From assembly GCA_020055645.1 (NCBI GenBank), contig CM034546.1, positions 117,106,375 to 117,170,374 of the forward strand: a stretch of 64,000 nucleotides of DNA, written 5' to 3'. Positions 1 through 11,817 of the stretch are shown here, one piece after another. How positions within the stretch are numbered: the stretch's first letter is position 1; every line of letters begins with the position of its first letter. The translations under genes and the position numbers were made by a program. Source of the DNA: Tomocerus qinae. Taxonomy: Eukaryota > Arthropoda > Collembola > Entomobryomorpha > Tomoceridae. The notes below the pieces were generated by a model, which was not told where the DNA came from, did not search any database, and saw only the letters and a list, made by a program, of their open reading frames with translations.

Positions 1-1438
1 ATAGAGTTTACATGCGAATTTAGAATCGAGGCAGTAAACATGTATTCAGGAGAAAAGGAAATAATAGCATTATATCTTTTAAAAGAAGCTCTTAAAAAAG
101 GCATTTCTAATTTTCAAGTCTAGAGAGTTCGTGATGTGTCGTGATATTCACTAGTCTTTATTATTGTGTTGGTTTTAGCGAGCTTAAGTAATGTCTACAG
201 CTCTTAAAGCATTTCACGTAAAATTTAAGGTGCACGTACCTCACTCACATTTCCCAGAGAATTCAATTTACCTTTTACATAGTAGCTTGCAATTTCTTTG
301 TTTTCATGCTAGGAATTGGGCCACATTATGTAATATTGAAAGGTAGTCTCATCGATTTATTGTACGTTATGTTATGTGTAGTAGTGGATGAAAATCGCAT
401 GCTAGTCCCTTTACGTGTACAGAAAACCGACATGAATGTTACTTATCTACATCTAGAGTAGACTATGACAATTCATCTATTGAATGTTTCACTTTAATGC
501 AGTCTTAACTGTGCATGGTACATTTTCAAGTACACACTCCTTTTCACCATAATAATTAGAAATTTTGTGCTTGACTCAGCTATAAGAACTTGAGCAGAAC
601 ATTTGCGCCAACTTTTGTACACAAGAACACTATTAATTCCTTTTGTAAGCCTATAGACAAAATGATATCTTCGTGTCCAGCTATAAACCACATTTCCCAA
701 GATAAATACTACAACATATGTAAATAATAGAAAAATAAAACATACTTGCGTTCAATACTGAGTTTAGCAACTATGTTTTAAATATTAAACGCCCTATAAT
801 GCATAGGAAGCCTCTTCACCAAAGTTGCTACTAACCTGCTCTGGTTTCCTATTGATTTAGGGGGAACTATTTTCTGAAATTGATTCGTTGAAAACAGATA
901 CTAAAGCTTTTAACTATCCAGGCTTATTTTCTATATAATACTATTCTCTACAGTTCATTGCTTTGTATTTGTAACTATAATTGGATGAGTCATATTGAAG
1001 TATATTTTAAAGTAGGTCTATTTCACTATTTATACTACTCATTTCATTGGCTAGAAATTCCATAGATGTTTGTGTCCAAATGCAATAACTAAATAATGTA
1101 CTTGTGCATAGAATAGTGTATATTGAACATGGGCACTAAAAGCGTCTGGGCTCTTTAATGCTTGCGTAGCTACATCACGAAGAGAGTAGTCAAATGTCAG
1201 AGAAAATTAGCACTTTTATAGCATTAGAATTTAATATATTAATTTAGGGAGTGTGAGTAGTTACTTACACTCCTTCTGTCATCTGTCAGTTGGACAAATT
1301 TACATAAAAGTGGCAATGAATCGTATAGTGACCGTTTATTTGCATAGCAAAGGGAAAGTGACTTAGGCTATCAATGGGTGCTTGTGTAAAGTGTGATTTA
1401 AAAAAAAATAGACATACTAGCTTGAAAAAAGTCCTTAC
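1..1438 (-). other. Intron 2 of the partial qvr-like gene 2 (non-coding)
   Basis: The stretch follows a strong donor (GTAAGG, minus strand) at the end of qvr-like exon 2, so it should be the start of the intron leading to the Ly6 exons. I searched the minus strand for the expected cysteine motifs (CYxC, CCVK, MCFCE) and found none. The remaining exons should therefore lie left of position 1. No other gene is visible here. Confidence 0.6.
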
Positions 1439-1626
1439 TTCTGCATTCTCCAACTCCATCAGTATAGCATAAAAGTTGCAATACTGAAATGAACAAAGAA
1501 TATTAAGGTGTAGGTACCTCGTATGCTTATTAGACAATATTTTTTGAAGGAGGTTAAAGGGAAAGACGTTTTTGTACAAAGAAAATACTTACATGCCAGA
1601 ACAAAGAAGATTTCAATTTGATGCAT
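1439..1626 (-). CDS. Quiver/Sleepless-like protein 2, first two coding exons (partial)
   Basis: Two exons are visible on the minus strand: 1626-1593 (ATG, 34 nt, ends in phase 1 before GTAAGT) and 1483-1439 (45 nt, after TTCATTTCAG, ends in phase 1 before GTAAGG). Joined, they read MHQIEIFFVLALL followed by QLLCYTDGVGECR. That is a signal peptide and the first mature residues, ending in the GECR motif that precedes the Ly6 domain of Quiver. The layout copies that of qvr-like gene 1 at 7058-11817: MH start, Glu at position 5, phase-1 junctions at the same places, and GEC(K/R) at the end of exon 2. The family are small GPI-anchored three-finger proteins at the cell surface. In Drosophila, Quiver/Sleepless modulates the Shaker K+ channel and nicotinic receptors and affects sleep. 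The Ly6 domain of this copy is outside the window, so whether the gene is intact cannot be judged. Confidence 0.62.
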
Positions 1627-4600
1627 CAATCCCACTAGTATGGAGTGAAGGCAATCAAGTGAAAACTGTTTTAACTCGTTGTAATTGTTACATTGGTGTA
1701 CTATAAATACATGTTTTTATAGTGTTAATTGAAGAACTCGACTTCTACTAAGTCAATAAGGCTTGTTTGAATTGTGTACAACAGCATTACAGATTGCTAT
1801 TGTAGATGTGAAGATATTTGAAACCGAAGTGTAAAGGAATTATGGGAATTGGATAATATTTAGCCATTTGTTCCCTGTAGAAAGTCGTTAGGAAAACTGA
1901 GAAGGCTTTTTAGGATTGCGGCGCTTTTGTAGTACACTTTGGCAAACGAGAATGTACGTAGAGTACAATAAATGGACGAACTGTGTCTAACCTGAAGAAA
2001 GCTCAAGTCAAATCTACATTTCTCTGAGCACAAGTGTATAGTAGGTAGCGACATAGTTTATGACCAATGTTATATTTTCACATGCAACTGGAATAAAACG
2101 CTTTAGTTGAGCCAAATCGAGCTGATGAAGTGGACGTGAACTAAAGTGGACGGATCGTCAAGGCAAGTCAATGGGTGTTTTGCATATTTTACAAGAGTGG
2201 TAGTCACTCGGCTCTTCAAGTTAATTATGCAAGTAATATCCAACCAGATACAGTGCACTTGTCGTAAAATAAAACTGGCTTTCTCATGACTTCCTCATAA
2301 ATTCATCGACATTTCGACTGTCTCTCTCCACCAACTCGATTTTAGTTACTAAATGAGCAGCATAGGCCACTGACCAAATGAACACACCGAAATTATATTC
2401 ATTTTAATCAAAGTGGACACCTGATTGTTTATTTCTTGTCGTCTAACATTTGAGACTGCCATAATATACTGAATAAGTGGTTGATGAAATAACGTCGTTC
2501 TTCGTTGTGAGTGAGACAGTCCTATCCAGCCAGTCAGACATTAGTCCAGATCCTAGAGGCAACTCTTGTCAGCTTTATATATTTTTATACTACTACTGGG
2601 ATTACCTGTCATGTTACTGTCAAATATCCTTCCACCAAAAGTGTGGAAACCTTTTGCACATTCAAAATCATACGTAAAGCACACATGGGAATGGAAATAC
2701 ATTTTGTCCTTCTCGGAACAGACTGCTTCTATCAAAAAGGTAATTTATACCCCTTCATAATTTCCTATCTGTAGCCAAACTTCATTAAATTACAGACTTA
2801 CAGAGGCAGTTTTCATTTTTGTACTCTTGACTGCTGTTGTGTTTTCTTATCTCTAGTGTACTTAGTTACAAGTACTGCTGTTTCACTTAATTTTCAGTAG
2901 TCTGCTGGTGATGGCATCATATAAAGGTATTTTATAGACAGTGAACTAGACTTTTTTTACGCAAGTTCATAAAAATTAATTTATAATGTTCTTTCAACTA
3001 TCCGTTGAACATTATCAAGTATTGTGTGTATACTACAAACGCGATTCTGGTGTGAACATTTAGTTAAGTGATATTAAGCAAAAAATAGTACAAGTAAAGC
3101 AAATGTAGTTGAAAGAAAGTTGTTGAAATGACAAAATGGCACTGACGGAAATTGATTCGAATTCTAGATTGGCGATTTTCTGATAAATATGCGTTTAAGC
3201 ACGGATTAGCTAGCCTTCAGCCTTTGTTTGCCTACAAGTGTAAACATTACGTGAGTGTAATAACCTACCTAATAGATTCTAGGGTATGTTAGGCTAGCAG
3301 TTCATTTCGACTAAATCGATGCAATCATTGTTACTGCTACTATCTGTATTACAAATGTAATTACACTAACAACTACCCTTTTGTACTAATTTCAGTGGAC
3401 ATCGTGTATACAGGATCCTTTCTAAAAGGAATTCTATCTAAGTCGGACAACTTTTTGGCTCTACTTGGTGGAACTCCAGGATTATTCATTCAAATAAAGA
3501 TTTTCGGATTAAAAACTATTGAAGAAGTTTTTCCAGAGAAATAAAGGCAAGTCGACAATTATTATATTTTATGTTGAGTAAAGGACTTAAGACTGTTAAG
3601 TCGGTCAAATTATATTGTGGCAGTCGGTATAAAATGCAATTAGTAGATTTTTGTAGATACTATATTTGCTAATAATTTGTAACCTAATATTATAGTGTAA
3701 TAAATTCAAGGGACAATTTTTATGAGACAATGGTACCCGAGTCCCCTACAATTTTCCGGTTAGGAAGGTCAGTGTGAACTGTATTCTCTTAATACAGGAA
3801 CGATTGGGAAAATGTATTTGTAAGTGGAGACTTCTGAAATCTGTCTATTTTTGACTAATGATGCAATTTGTGGCGAAAGAACGATGTTACAAAGAGAATA
3901 AGAAGATAAATCGTTTTTGATTTCTTTATTTCTGAATTGAAATATATAAAAACAACTATTCGAAATGGATTAAGGGAAGGACCAAGACAGTGAATATGAA
4001 CAACGTGTATATTATGACGTTTCACGACTGGGCGGTTTGTGTACTAACAAAAAGACTGAAAAGAGTACCTGTAGGTAAATACAATTAAAAAGTTGTCTTG
4101 CTTTCTGTGTACTCGAAAGAGAGACTCTCTCGTCCTGTTTCAATACTAATTTAGGAACAACATTGTTGATATTGTATATACACTAAACATACATCATAAA
4201 TACAGATATAGAGAACAACAATTTAGAATTTGAAAGATTTAAGTAGACAAAAGTGGTGAATGTAGTATAACTAAGAATATAGTTTTAAACATAACAAGAA
4301 TGCACTAAATTATCACGAAGGGACACGTGCAAAACATAAATGTAGTATATAACAGGAAAATAATTTGAATTATGTCATCGTACATAATTAACATTAACAT
4401 TAAAACGAGATTTGGGTAAAATGGTTTAATATGTATTATACGAATGTAAGTTTATAGTTTAATAATATATGCATACCTTAGTTAAATTTGAAGATATTGA
4501 TAATTGAACTTGTTACCACAATAACTCCCGTATTAGTAGCGTATACTATTATTTATTATTGCTCGTAGATAATCTTAACTATATAAATAGGTCGTAGGAT

Positions 4601-7057
4601 TGAGTACTAAGTTTGAAATCAAATTTTTTAAAGTATATTATGTTACTTAATACTGTTTAAATAATGAAGTTGAATTTAGAACCACCCAATTGAAATGTTC
4701 TAAATTCCAAAGTAGGTTTTAACTTGTCAAGCAGCACAATTAGGTAAACTTTTTCTGCAATTGATTCGGATTTAAATGAGTAAAGAACTCTTGAAGAGAT
4801 CAAAAGAATGTAAATTACCATGAATGTCGTATGTAAAATAAATTAGATAAAGTGACTACTACAACCTTAAATAGTATTGGTATCGGTTGGTTAGATGGAT
4901 TTGTAGCAAAGTGTACATACGTAGCTTCTGCATAACTCATAACACTTTCTGGAAGTACAATTTTTAATACATCTATGGTAATACATACGAATAAATCTTT
5001 AGTACATAGACGCAAATTCTTTCATTGTCCCTGATCTGTCAAATAGTAGATAGAAATCATTTTGGGGTTTAATATACCCATCAGATACATAAATACACCC
5101 GGCAAATTAAGATAGCTAATCTCATCGTATATAGCAATTAGTACTACCATCTCAACACTCTCAACTATATATACTAAAAGTACATTCTAAGATTTTACTG
5201 AATATACTACGTTTTATACATTGAGTTAAGATGTTCTTGTATCCTATATGGAGGTATCCCAATTGAACCAATTTTAGTGTTTCAATAAATGCCTTGTAAT
5301 TTGGGCATAATTCTCTCTCATCCTCATTTGTCGTATATAGTAGCATAGAATTAGCATAAATCCAACCTCAACGCTTGAGTAACTACCTGTTAGTTGCTCC
5401 TTATTAGAAATAACTCACAGTACATGTAGTAACATGAATTGGTAACACATAATGAGACATGGAAACAATATTATAGTTAAGTAAAAATAAGGGTTCCTAT
5501 ATACTGAATTATTTATAATAATACAAGTTAAACTATATGAGTAATCATGTCTTGCATATCTTTCGCTGCATAGTAATTGTATTACTTAATTATATAGTAA
5601 GGTTCTTTAATATGAGCTATCACCGTAAACCACTCGATAAAACTATTAATCTATTAATGATTAACAATCAACCATGTATATGTATACATAACATTGTAAT
5701 GTAAGTGACCTGTAATGTAACATGAATACTTACACACATAAATAGTTTATTAGACTTATTGCTATACATCAGTTAGTGTAGGTTTGACATACGTACACAC
5801 TATTGTTAATTATTTATCATAAATACAATGTAATAGTACACAATAATATGTATATTTCCAATTCTAATCTCTGGACTGGATTCAGGCGAATTGTTTTTTT
5901 ACAGTTTCGTTTTTGTAGCATTTACCACATGGCTCTCTCCCATGGGCTACTCTATATGTCTACAAAGTCAATTCACTCCGTACTTAGTATACAGATGAAC
6001 TTAGTATTGCGATCAAATTATTGTAATGAAGATTTATATCTGAATTATAGTAAATTGTGAAATAGCTAGTAACTAATCATTTAGTACTGCTAGTAACAAC
6101 AAGAGGCATGAGACAATTTCTTTCGAAATGTCAAAAATGGATTTTGCTTAATTTGCTAAGCTTCTTTGTCAAAGGCAGATTATATGTACGTGTGTGTAAT
6201 TTATTTTAATACGGGTCTCGTTGGACAATTGTTCAGTTCGTAAGCTATCTATATTTCAAGTACAGTACTGTGTTAAGCTTACACATCTAAATTATTACGA
6301 GGTAGACTAGTTCTCACTATCGAAACTACCCAATTATTTTAAGCAAGTAAAAAGCTAAGTACTACTACTTTGTTTCACATGGTCACTCATAGTTCCATAT
6401 TGCTCATCTTTCGAAAATGAAATCCTACATTGCAAACTATTTCTAGTATTTTTTTTTCGTTTTACTATTTATCAACCAAAGACAAGTTGATACTACTAAT
6501 AAATCATAAATAGATCTACAGATGTTAACATGGAATTATCTTTATAGATAGAAAGCTATCCTAAGCTAGGTTAAAGCTGTATGAGCAGGGTATGGCATTG
6601 TAAGTAGATCACTTAGGTACTAATTTTATGTGGACTACGTGTAATTGACTACTAGTTCTTATTCTTATGGATAGTTTCTTTTTATCAGGCAATTGAAGTG
6701 ATGATAATCTAAAAAGGCTTGTTAAGTATACATTCTGAATAATTTCCGTCACATTATAAGATATTGCGTTAAGTAATCAAAGGATATATTATGCATCGAT
6801 TGCAAATTGACTATGATAATAATTTATATTTTATGACGCTTATTGCTCGTATGTAACAATGTAGGTAACAATATTTACAATATTTTTGTCGTGTAATCTT
6901 GAACGTTGTATTTACATACACACCAAAGGTATGGATTATTTGTATGTATAGCTAATTATTTTTTGGTGATTGCTTTACCTATGTTCAAAAATGTATCTGG
7001 CAAATTAGATATAATTTGTAATCTTTAAGACCTAGTTAAAATGTCCTTTTTATTACA
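1627..7057. other. Intergenic region between the two qvr-like genes
   Basis: This is about 5.4 kb of AT-rich DNA between the stop codon of qvr-like gene 1 and the start codon of gene 2, both on the minus strand. It should hold the promoter and 5' leader of gene 2 and the 3' flank of gene 1. On the minus strand an AATAAA sits at 7054-7049, four bases after the gene 1 stop codon. Open frames here are short and lack motifs or convincing splice partners. I see no third Ly6 exon set. Confidence 0.5.
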
Positions 7058-10000
7058 TTAGATGCCGAGGCTGGAGTAGTAAAGCCTAGTAAATAAGGAG
7101 ACGACAACTGCTAGTAACATGTTAATATTCCTGTAGAAGGGTTGGGTTTGGACCGTGGAGGGGGAACCGTTGCAGTAGTTGCTTTCGCAAAAACACATTT
7201 TCCCATGACCTTTCCCCTCTCCCATACACACGTGGTCGACCATGAAGTAGTTGATTATAATATTTTCGGTGCATGAACGTTGGACCCATTCCGCTGAAAA
7301 AATATAAAAAACAGTGAATTAATTACACTTTTAATTACTAATATTTGCTGATTTTGATTTTACTTACCATCTGGGAATTTGTGAAGAAATTTGACACAGC
7401 ACCCTTCACATACTCGACTTTGAGGCTTAAGTTCAACTGGTAACGATCGATTGAAAGGGTCGGCACAGTAAGGGTCGTATCGACTGTCGCAGTCGTAACA
7501 CATTAATTTCTGAGCTAAAATTTTTATAGGAAAATAAACCAAAATATTAAGAATGATTTTTTAATTATTGGACATATACAGTACACAAATTTCAGGCCCT
7601 GTACACCACAATCATCCACTAATTGTAATTCTAACTAACAATTAAGTCATCAGCATAGATACATGTATAACACAGAGACAAAATTCCTATCTAGATCGGC
7701 ATAGCATGCCATCAGCACAATCCTTTGAACAATTTGCCATATCAATGGGACACATAAATACATCAACAATACACAACTTCTATACATTATCTAGCTAATT
7801 CGTATGACATGATAGTCTAGAGTCTATTCTAATGTAAAACACATCTATTCTAGGACAATTTGTGTTTACTTACACAATACATCCAATCCGGGAATACCCA
7901 CTATAGGACCTAATATAGAAATATCAAATTACGGCAGGTAGTAGTACATACACAAAACACTATAGACAGGTTATCTCTATGTGCCTCGTCTTCCTCTAAT
8001 AGTGTTCACCAATGCTTGCGCAACATTCTTCTGTGAAAGATTTATCACCAACTACTCGTTTCTTTAATTACTAACTGGTCAAATGCGTAAATGGTCAATT
8101 CGAGGAGACGAGGACGCAGGGTATAGAAAAAATCTCAATTAGAAACAAAATCAATATTGTGCTCATTTTTGCAAAAAAATATTTTTATCTACAGCACTAA
8201 AAATTTAGCATCAATTGTACAGTTGTACGCTAAGAGCACGATAGTGAATACTAGGGGAGAGGCTAAAGAAATTCTACTATTTGTACAATAAACAATCTAC
8301 CTCTTTTTTATTACTTTCCTAAAACTCATAATTTTGAGATAAGTAGTATCACATAAAACACTGAAACGTAATTTTATATAAAAACTACATCAAAAATACA
8401 TTTAAGATTGTCTGTAGTCGTAAATAAATTCTGAATTGGTGGAAACTGGAGAAAGTAATCGATTTCTTCAAATAACTTCCGATTTGTGATTGGATGAATA
8501 CCACCTGCACCTCCAATGATTCTGGCTGATGACTAGTAATGACTATTATTTTGGTGCCTGTTTTATTCAAAACTTATGCTATAGAAGTTACTAATATGTG
8601 AAATGGGAACATAGATCCTTGATTTAAAAGTGATGAAAACATTCTACTGGTTTTTAGAAACTATGTTACTTCCACATTGAATAATGGCTCACGTGGGAAA
8701 GATGTAAATTGTGAGTCCAAGGTTATGTCGAAACCAGGCAATATTGAATGCCATTATTGTACTTTGATGACAAAATTGCTTTTTTAATCACTAGTGCAAT
8801 ATAATGCGGTGCTTGTACATTTCAAGCTGTACATAATCTCCATTTGCAAGTTTAATGCTATGAAACTGTTAAAATAGAAAAAAATTATTGCATTCTATAA
8901 TGTTTTATATCGGTGCATTTATTGTGGTACATAATATCTGCAATTGAATATTAGATAGACTGGAAACAGTCTGATATATAGTAATTATGTTGTACCAATG
9001 ATTTCATTGATGCTTGCATTCACAAAGTTTATGGAATTATGAAATGTTGACACTATGGTATTTTACTGTATCGCAAATTGAAATTGGTGCATGCCCTAGA
9101 TATACCAAGATAAAGGGAATGAGTTTTGAATCTACTGCAGACTGCTACGTATAACAAAGCAAAATAGTTTCACTGAACTAGGGCAAAGAGCAAACAAATG
9201 GGCAAACACAATCAACAATACAATGTGCTACACAACACAACAAACAGTCAAATGCAATCATTTCACACGAGACGACATCAACTTGACATTTCTGCAGCAG
9301 TGAGGAATTACGACTTTTTGGCAGTACAGTGTAGACACAGACAGCTGAATCAGGAGTCAATCACTTACCCAAGTATCCTATTGACAAGAAAAATTGTGAT
9401 TCAATTCAATTTAATTGTATTGAATTGAATTCGTATTAGTCCAAGAGTCAATCATTGAATTGCAGTGATGAATGAGGTAGTAGAGCATTAGGAAGAATTT
9501 GAGAAGAGCAAGAAGATATGCAGTAGGTAGTTAGTCAAGTAGACGAAGAAGTCAGTCACAATAAGAAACAATAAAAACATACCAAATTCTTTAATAAGCT
9601 CAATAAGTACGGAATTATATGTATAAATTAATATTAGCCATACTGTTCATGTGCACAGTACAGTAATGTGTTGCTTTGCTTGAAAAATAAGTCATTAAAC
9701 CGTTACTAAAATTAGTCAAATGCTCATATGAAAGCTTAAAAGAAATTAGTGAAAGTAAAATGGTGAATTTACCAAGTGAAAATTATCTTGGATAAGCGCA
9801 ATGGGAAACTATCTATAAGTAAAAATGTAGTTTAGCAGCATAAATATCGGAAATCTCAGGTACTTACTTGTAAAACTACATCGCTACAATATCCTTTCAT
9901 TTTAGTGAACGAGTAAGTTTGGCCTGATTACTGACTGTTGTAACCATGTCCCATAGATTTATAGATTAGAAGTACGGTATCTATACTATTAGTTATTATT

Positions 10001-11817
10001 TTTATGCCATGTCCTTACAAAACTTGCACTGGTGGAAAAACCTTCTTTTTCGCCGAAAATTTAGTATATAGTAGGTAAAAGGAAAAACAAGTAAAAAAGA
10101 TAAAAAATAAGGAAGAAAGACGAAAAAACAAGTAAGAGGAAAGAATAAGTGAGAAAGACAAATTAATAAGGAAGAAAGGCAAAAAATAAGGGAGAAAGGC
10201 TAAAAATAAGTGAGAAAGGCTAAAAATAAATGAGAGAGACGAAAAATAAGTAAGTCGAAAATTAAGTAAGATGAAAAAATAAGTGAGAGAGACCAAAATA
10301 AGGAAGAAAGGCAAATAAATAAGGACGAAAGGCAAATAAATAAAGGCAAAAAATAAGTGAGAAAGAAAAATAAGGAGGAAAGACGAAAAGCAAGTAAGAA
10401 AGACGAATAAATAAGTGAGAAAGACGAAAAATAAGGAAGAAAGGCGAAAAATAATTATCAGTTTTAACCTGTAGTGAATTTTTTAGAATTATCAGGTTTT
10501 CAGTGAGAAAAAGTTTTTCGATCAGCGAACACCTGTCTAATTCAGTTTGTTATCTATGCCGACTCTTGTGCCTAATTTCATTTGCTGGAGGGAAGTACTG
10601 TATTGAAGTACTATATGTCTTTATCATATCGTAGAATCAAGTTCCTTGTTTTGGTTACAGATTGCTATGAGTAAATCAAATACTACTATGATTATTATGG
10701 TGTTCTACTACTACCTTGGTTTTCGGTCTTCAGGGTGTGCTAAACTATTTGAAACTTTTGGGGTATGTGAAATTATTGCTTCAGCCCAGCTATGTACTTA
10801 GTACTTCCATTCCAACTTAATTTGTAAGTTGAATCGCTTTTTATATACTTGTTGTTCGTCTAGTTTTGGATCGTAATGATACAAGTATTTGTATTAACAT
10901 GAAGGACCAAGATCAAACGCCCTAATTAATGCTTTATATTATACAGCTAATACTACTTTGTATTATGCTGCTATGAATTAATGAAGATAATACCTATGTT
11001 ACAATAGTTATCATCTAAACAGTAGGCACCCGAAATATATCAAGAAATACCAAGAAATCTTGTATCATCGGGCAATTTGTAACAATATACTTGCATATCT
11101 GAATGTGTACAAAGGGTTATAGTTGAGCAGCATGCCGTGTAGTTATAGGTATGGCATGATATGATGGATTGATACTTTTGAGTGTTTCACATACCATAAC
11201 GATTTGAAAAGTTACTTAATGGAGAACAAACGTTAGCTACAATAAAAAAATCACAGCAATTTTAAATTGACAATGAATATTAGATTGTTTTAACACTTTT
11301 ACGAAAATGCACACAAGTCAAACTGTGGCGCAATTGCTTACATGCAGACATTAAAAATTGAATGGACAAAGTACATTTTGTAGTGCATACGGAGTAGTAC
11401 TTTAGATATTATTTTTTAGTGTATTTTATTTGCATGTTTTGAACACATCTATGTATGGACCTATTCTGGTATTTATGGGCCTTTGTAATACTTCTAGTGT
11501 AGAGATCCATTTAGCTAACAGAAATGACTGATTTATTTATGTTGTCTTACTTTTGCATTCTCCAGCTCCTTCTGCTTCGCTCACGATTGGAAAGATTACT
11601 GAAAGAGTAAATTAATGTATAACTCAATGAGATGTATAAGCCACGTTCAAGTAATAATGGTTGTAAACATAATAATATGAAGGGGTATATTAAATGGGTT
11701 TTAGTAGACATATTCACTGTGTAACAGATGTTTGGTGGAAGTTGTTTGTATTCACATCAAATTTTACTTACTTGCAGATACAATGGCAAATTCTAGGTAA
11801 TGCATGATCCATAACAT
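7058..11817 (-). CDS. qvr: Quiver/Sleepless ortholog, GPI-anchored Ly6/uPAR protein
   Basis: Four minus-strand coding exons: 11817-11772, 11598-11551, 7514-7368 and 7293-7058 (46+48+147+236 nt = 158 residues plus stop). All three introns are phase 1 with GT-AG ends; the last is 74 bp and the second about 4 kb. The protein starts with a signal peptide ([14 protein letters not shown] region) and runs into [15 protein letters not shown]. It then shows [28 protein letters not shown] and [13 protein letters not shown], ending in a hydrophobic tail ([10 protein letters not shown]) typical of a GPI signal. The twelve mature cysteines and the motifs [16 protein letters not shown] and MCFCE match Drosophila Quiver closely. 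Sequons occur at NRS and NGS. An in-frame TAA lies upstream of the ATG at 11817; a second in-frame ATG at 11805 aligns with the start of gene 2 and may be the real start. The known role of the family is control of neuronal excitability and sleep through Shaker channels and nicotinic receptors. Confidence 0.9.
7874..7909 (-). other. Candidate 36-bp cassette exon in qvr-like gene 1
   Basis: On the minus strand, TTTCTATATTAG precedes 36 bases that end at GTAAGT. Inserted between exons 2 and 3 it keeps the phase-1 junctions and adds twelve codons without a stop, reading [13 protein letters not shown] between GECK and QKLMCYDC. The acceptor pyrimidine tract is weak. I do not know of an equivalent segment in Drosophila Quiver. 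It could be a rare alternative exon or chance. Confidence 0.3.
9399..9430. repeat. Perfect 12-bp inverted repeat in the qvr-like gene 1 intron
   Basis: ATTCAATTCAAT at 9399-9410 is mirrored by ATTGAATTGAAT at 9419-9430 with an 8-base spacer, so the strand can fold into a hairpin. The arms are simple AT-rich words, so chance or local duplication is likely. Confidence 0.6.
10073..10455. repeat. Degenerate purine-rich tandem repeat
   Basis: About 380 bp of almost pure A/G on the plus strand, built from imperfect units close to GAAAAATAAGGAAGAAAGGC with variants such as AAGTGAGAAAGAC. Unit length drifts around 15-21 bases. It lies in the 4-kb second intron of qvr-like gene 1, where the transcript would read it as a long pyrimidine tract. 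The open frame across it on the minus strand (Phe/Ser/Leu-rich) is a product of the repeat. Confidence 0.8.

Noticed and set aside
1245..1275. 14-base micro-exon candidate between an acceptor and GTAAGT after qvr-like gene 2 exon 2
   Set aside because: Too short to support without transcript data, and it shows no resemblance to the Ly6 domain.
9365..9430. Alternative signal-peptide exon for qvr-like gene 1 before a GTAAGT donor
   Set aside because: The frame in the right phase has no ATG after its last stop, and the 11.5-11.8 kb exons fit the Quiver N-terminus far better.
10015..10335. 106-codon minus-strand ORF rich in Phe, Leu and Ser
   Set aside because: It is the translation of the purine-rich tandem repeat and has no membrane-protein features beyond that composition.
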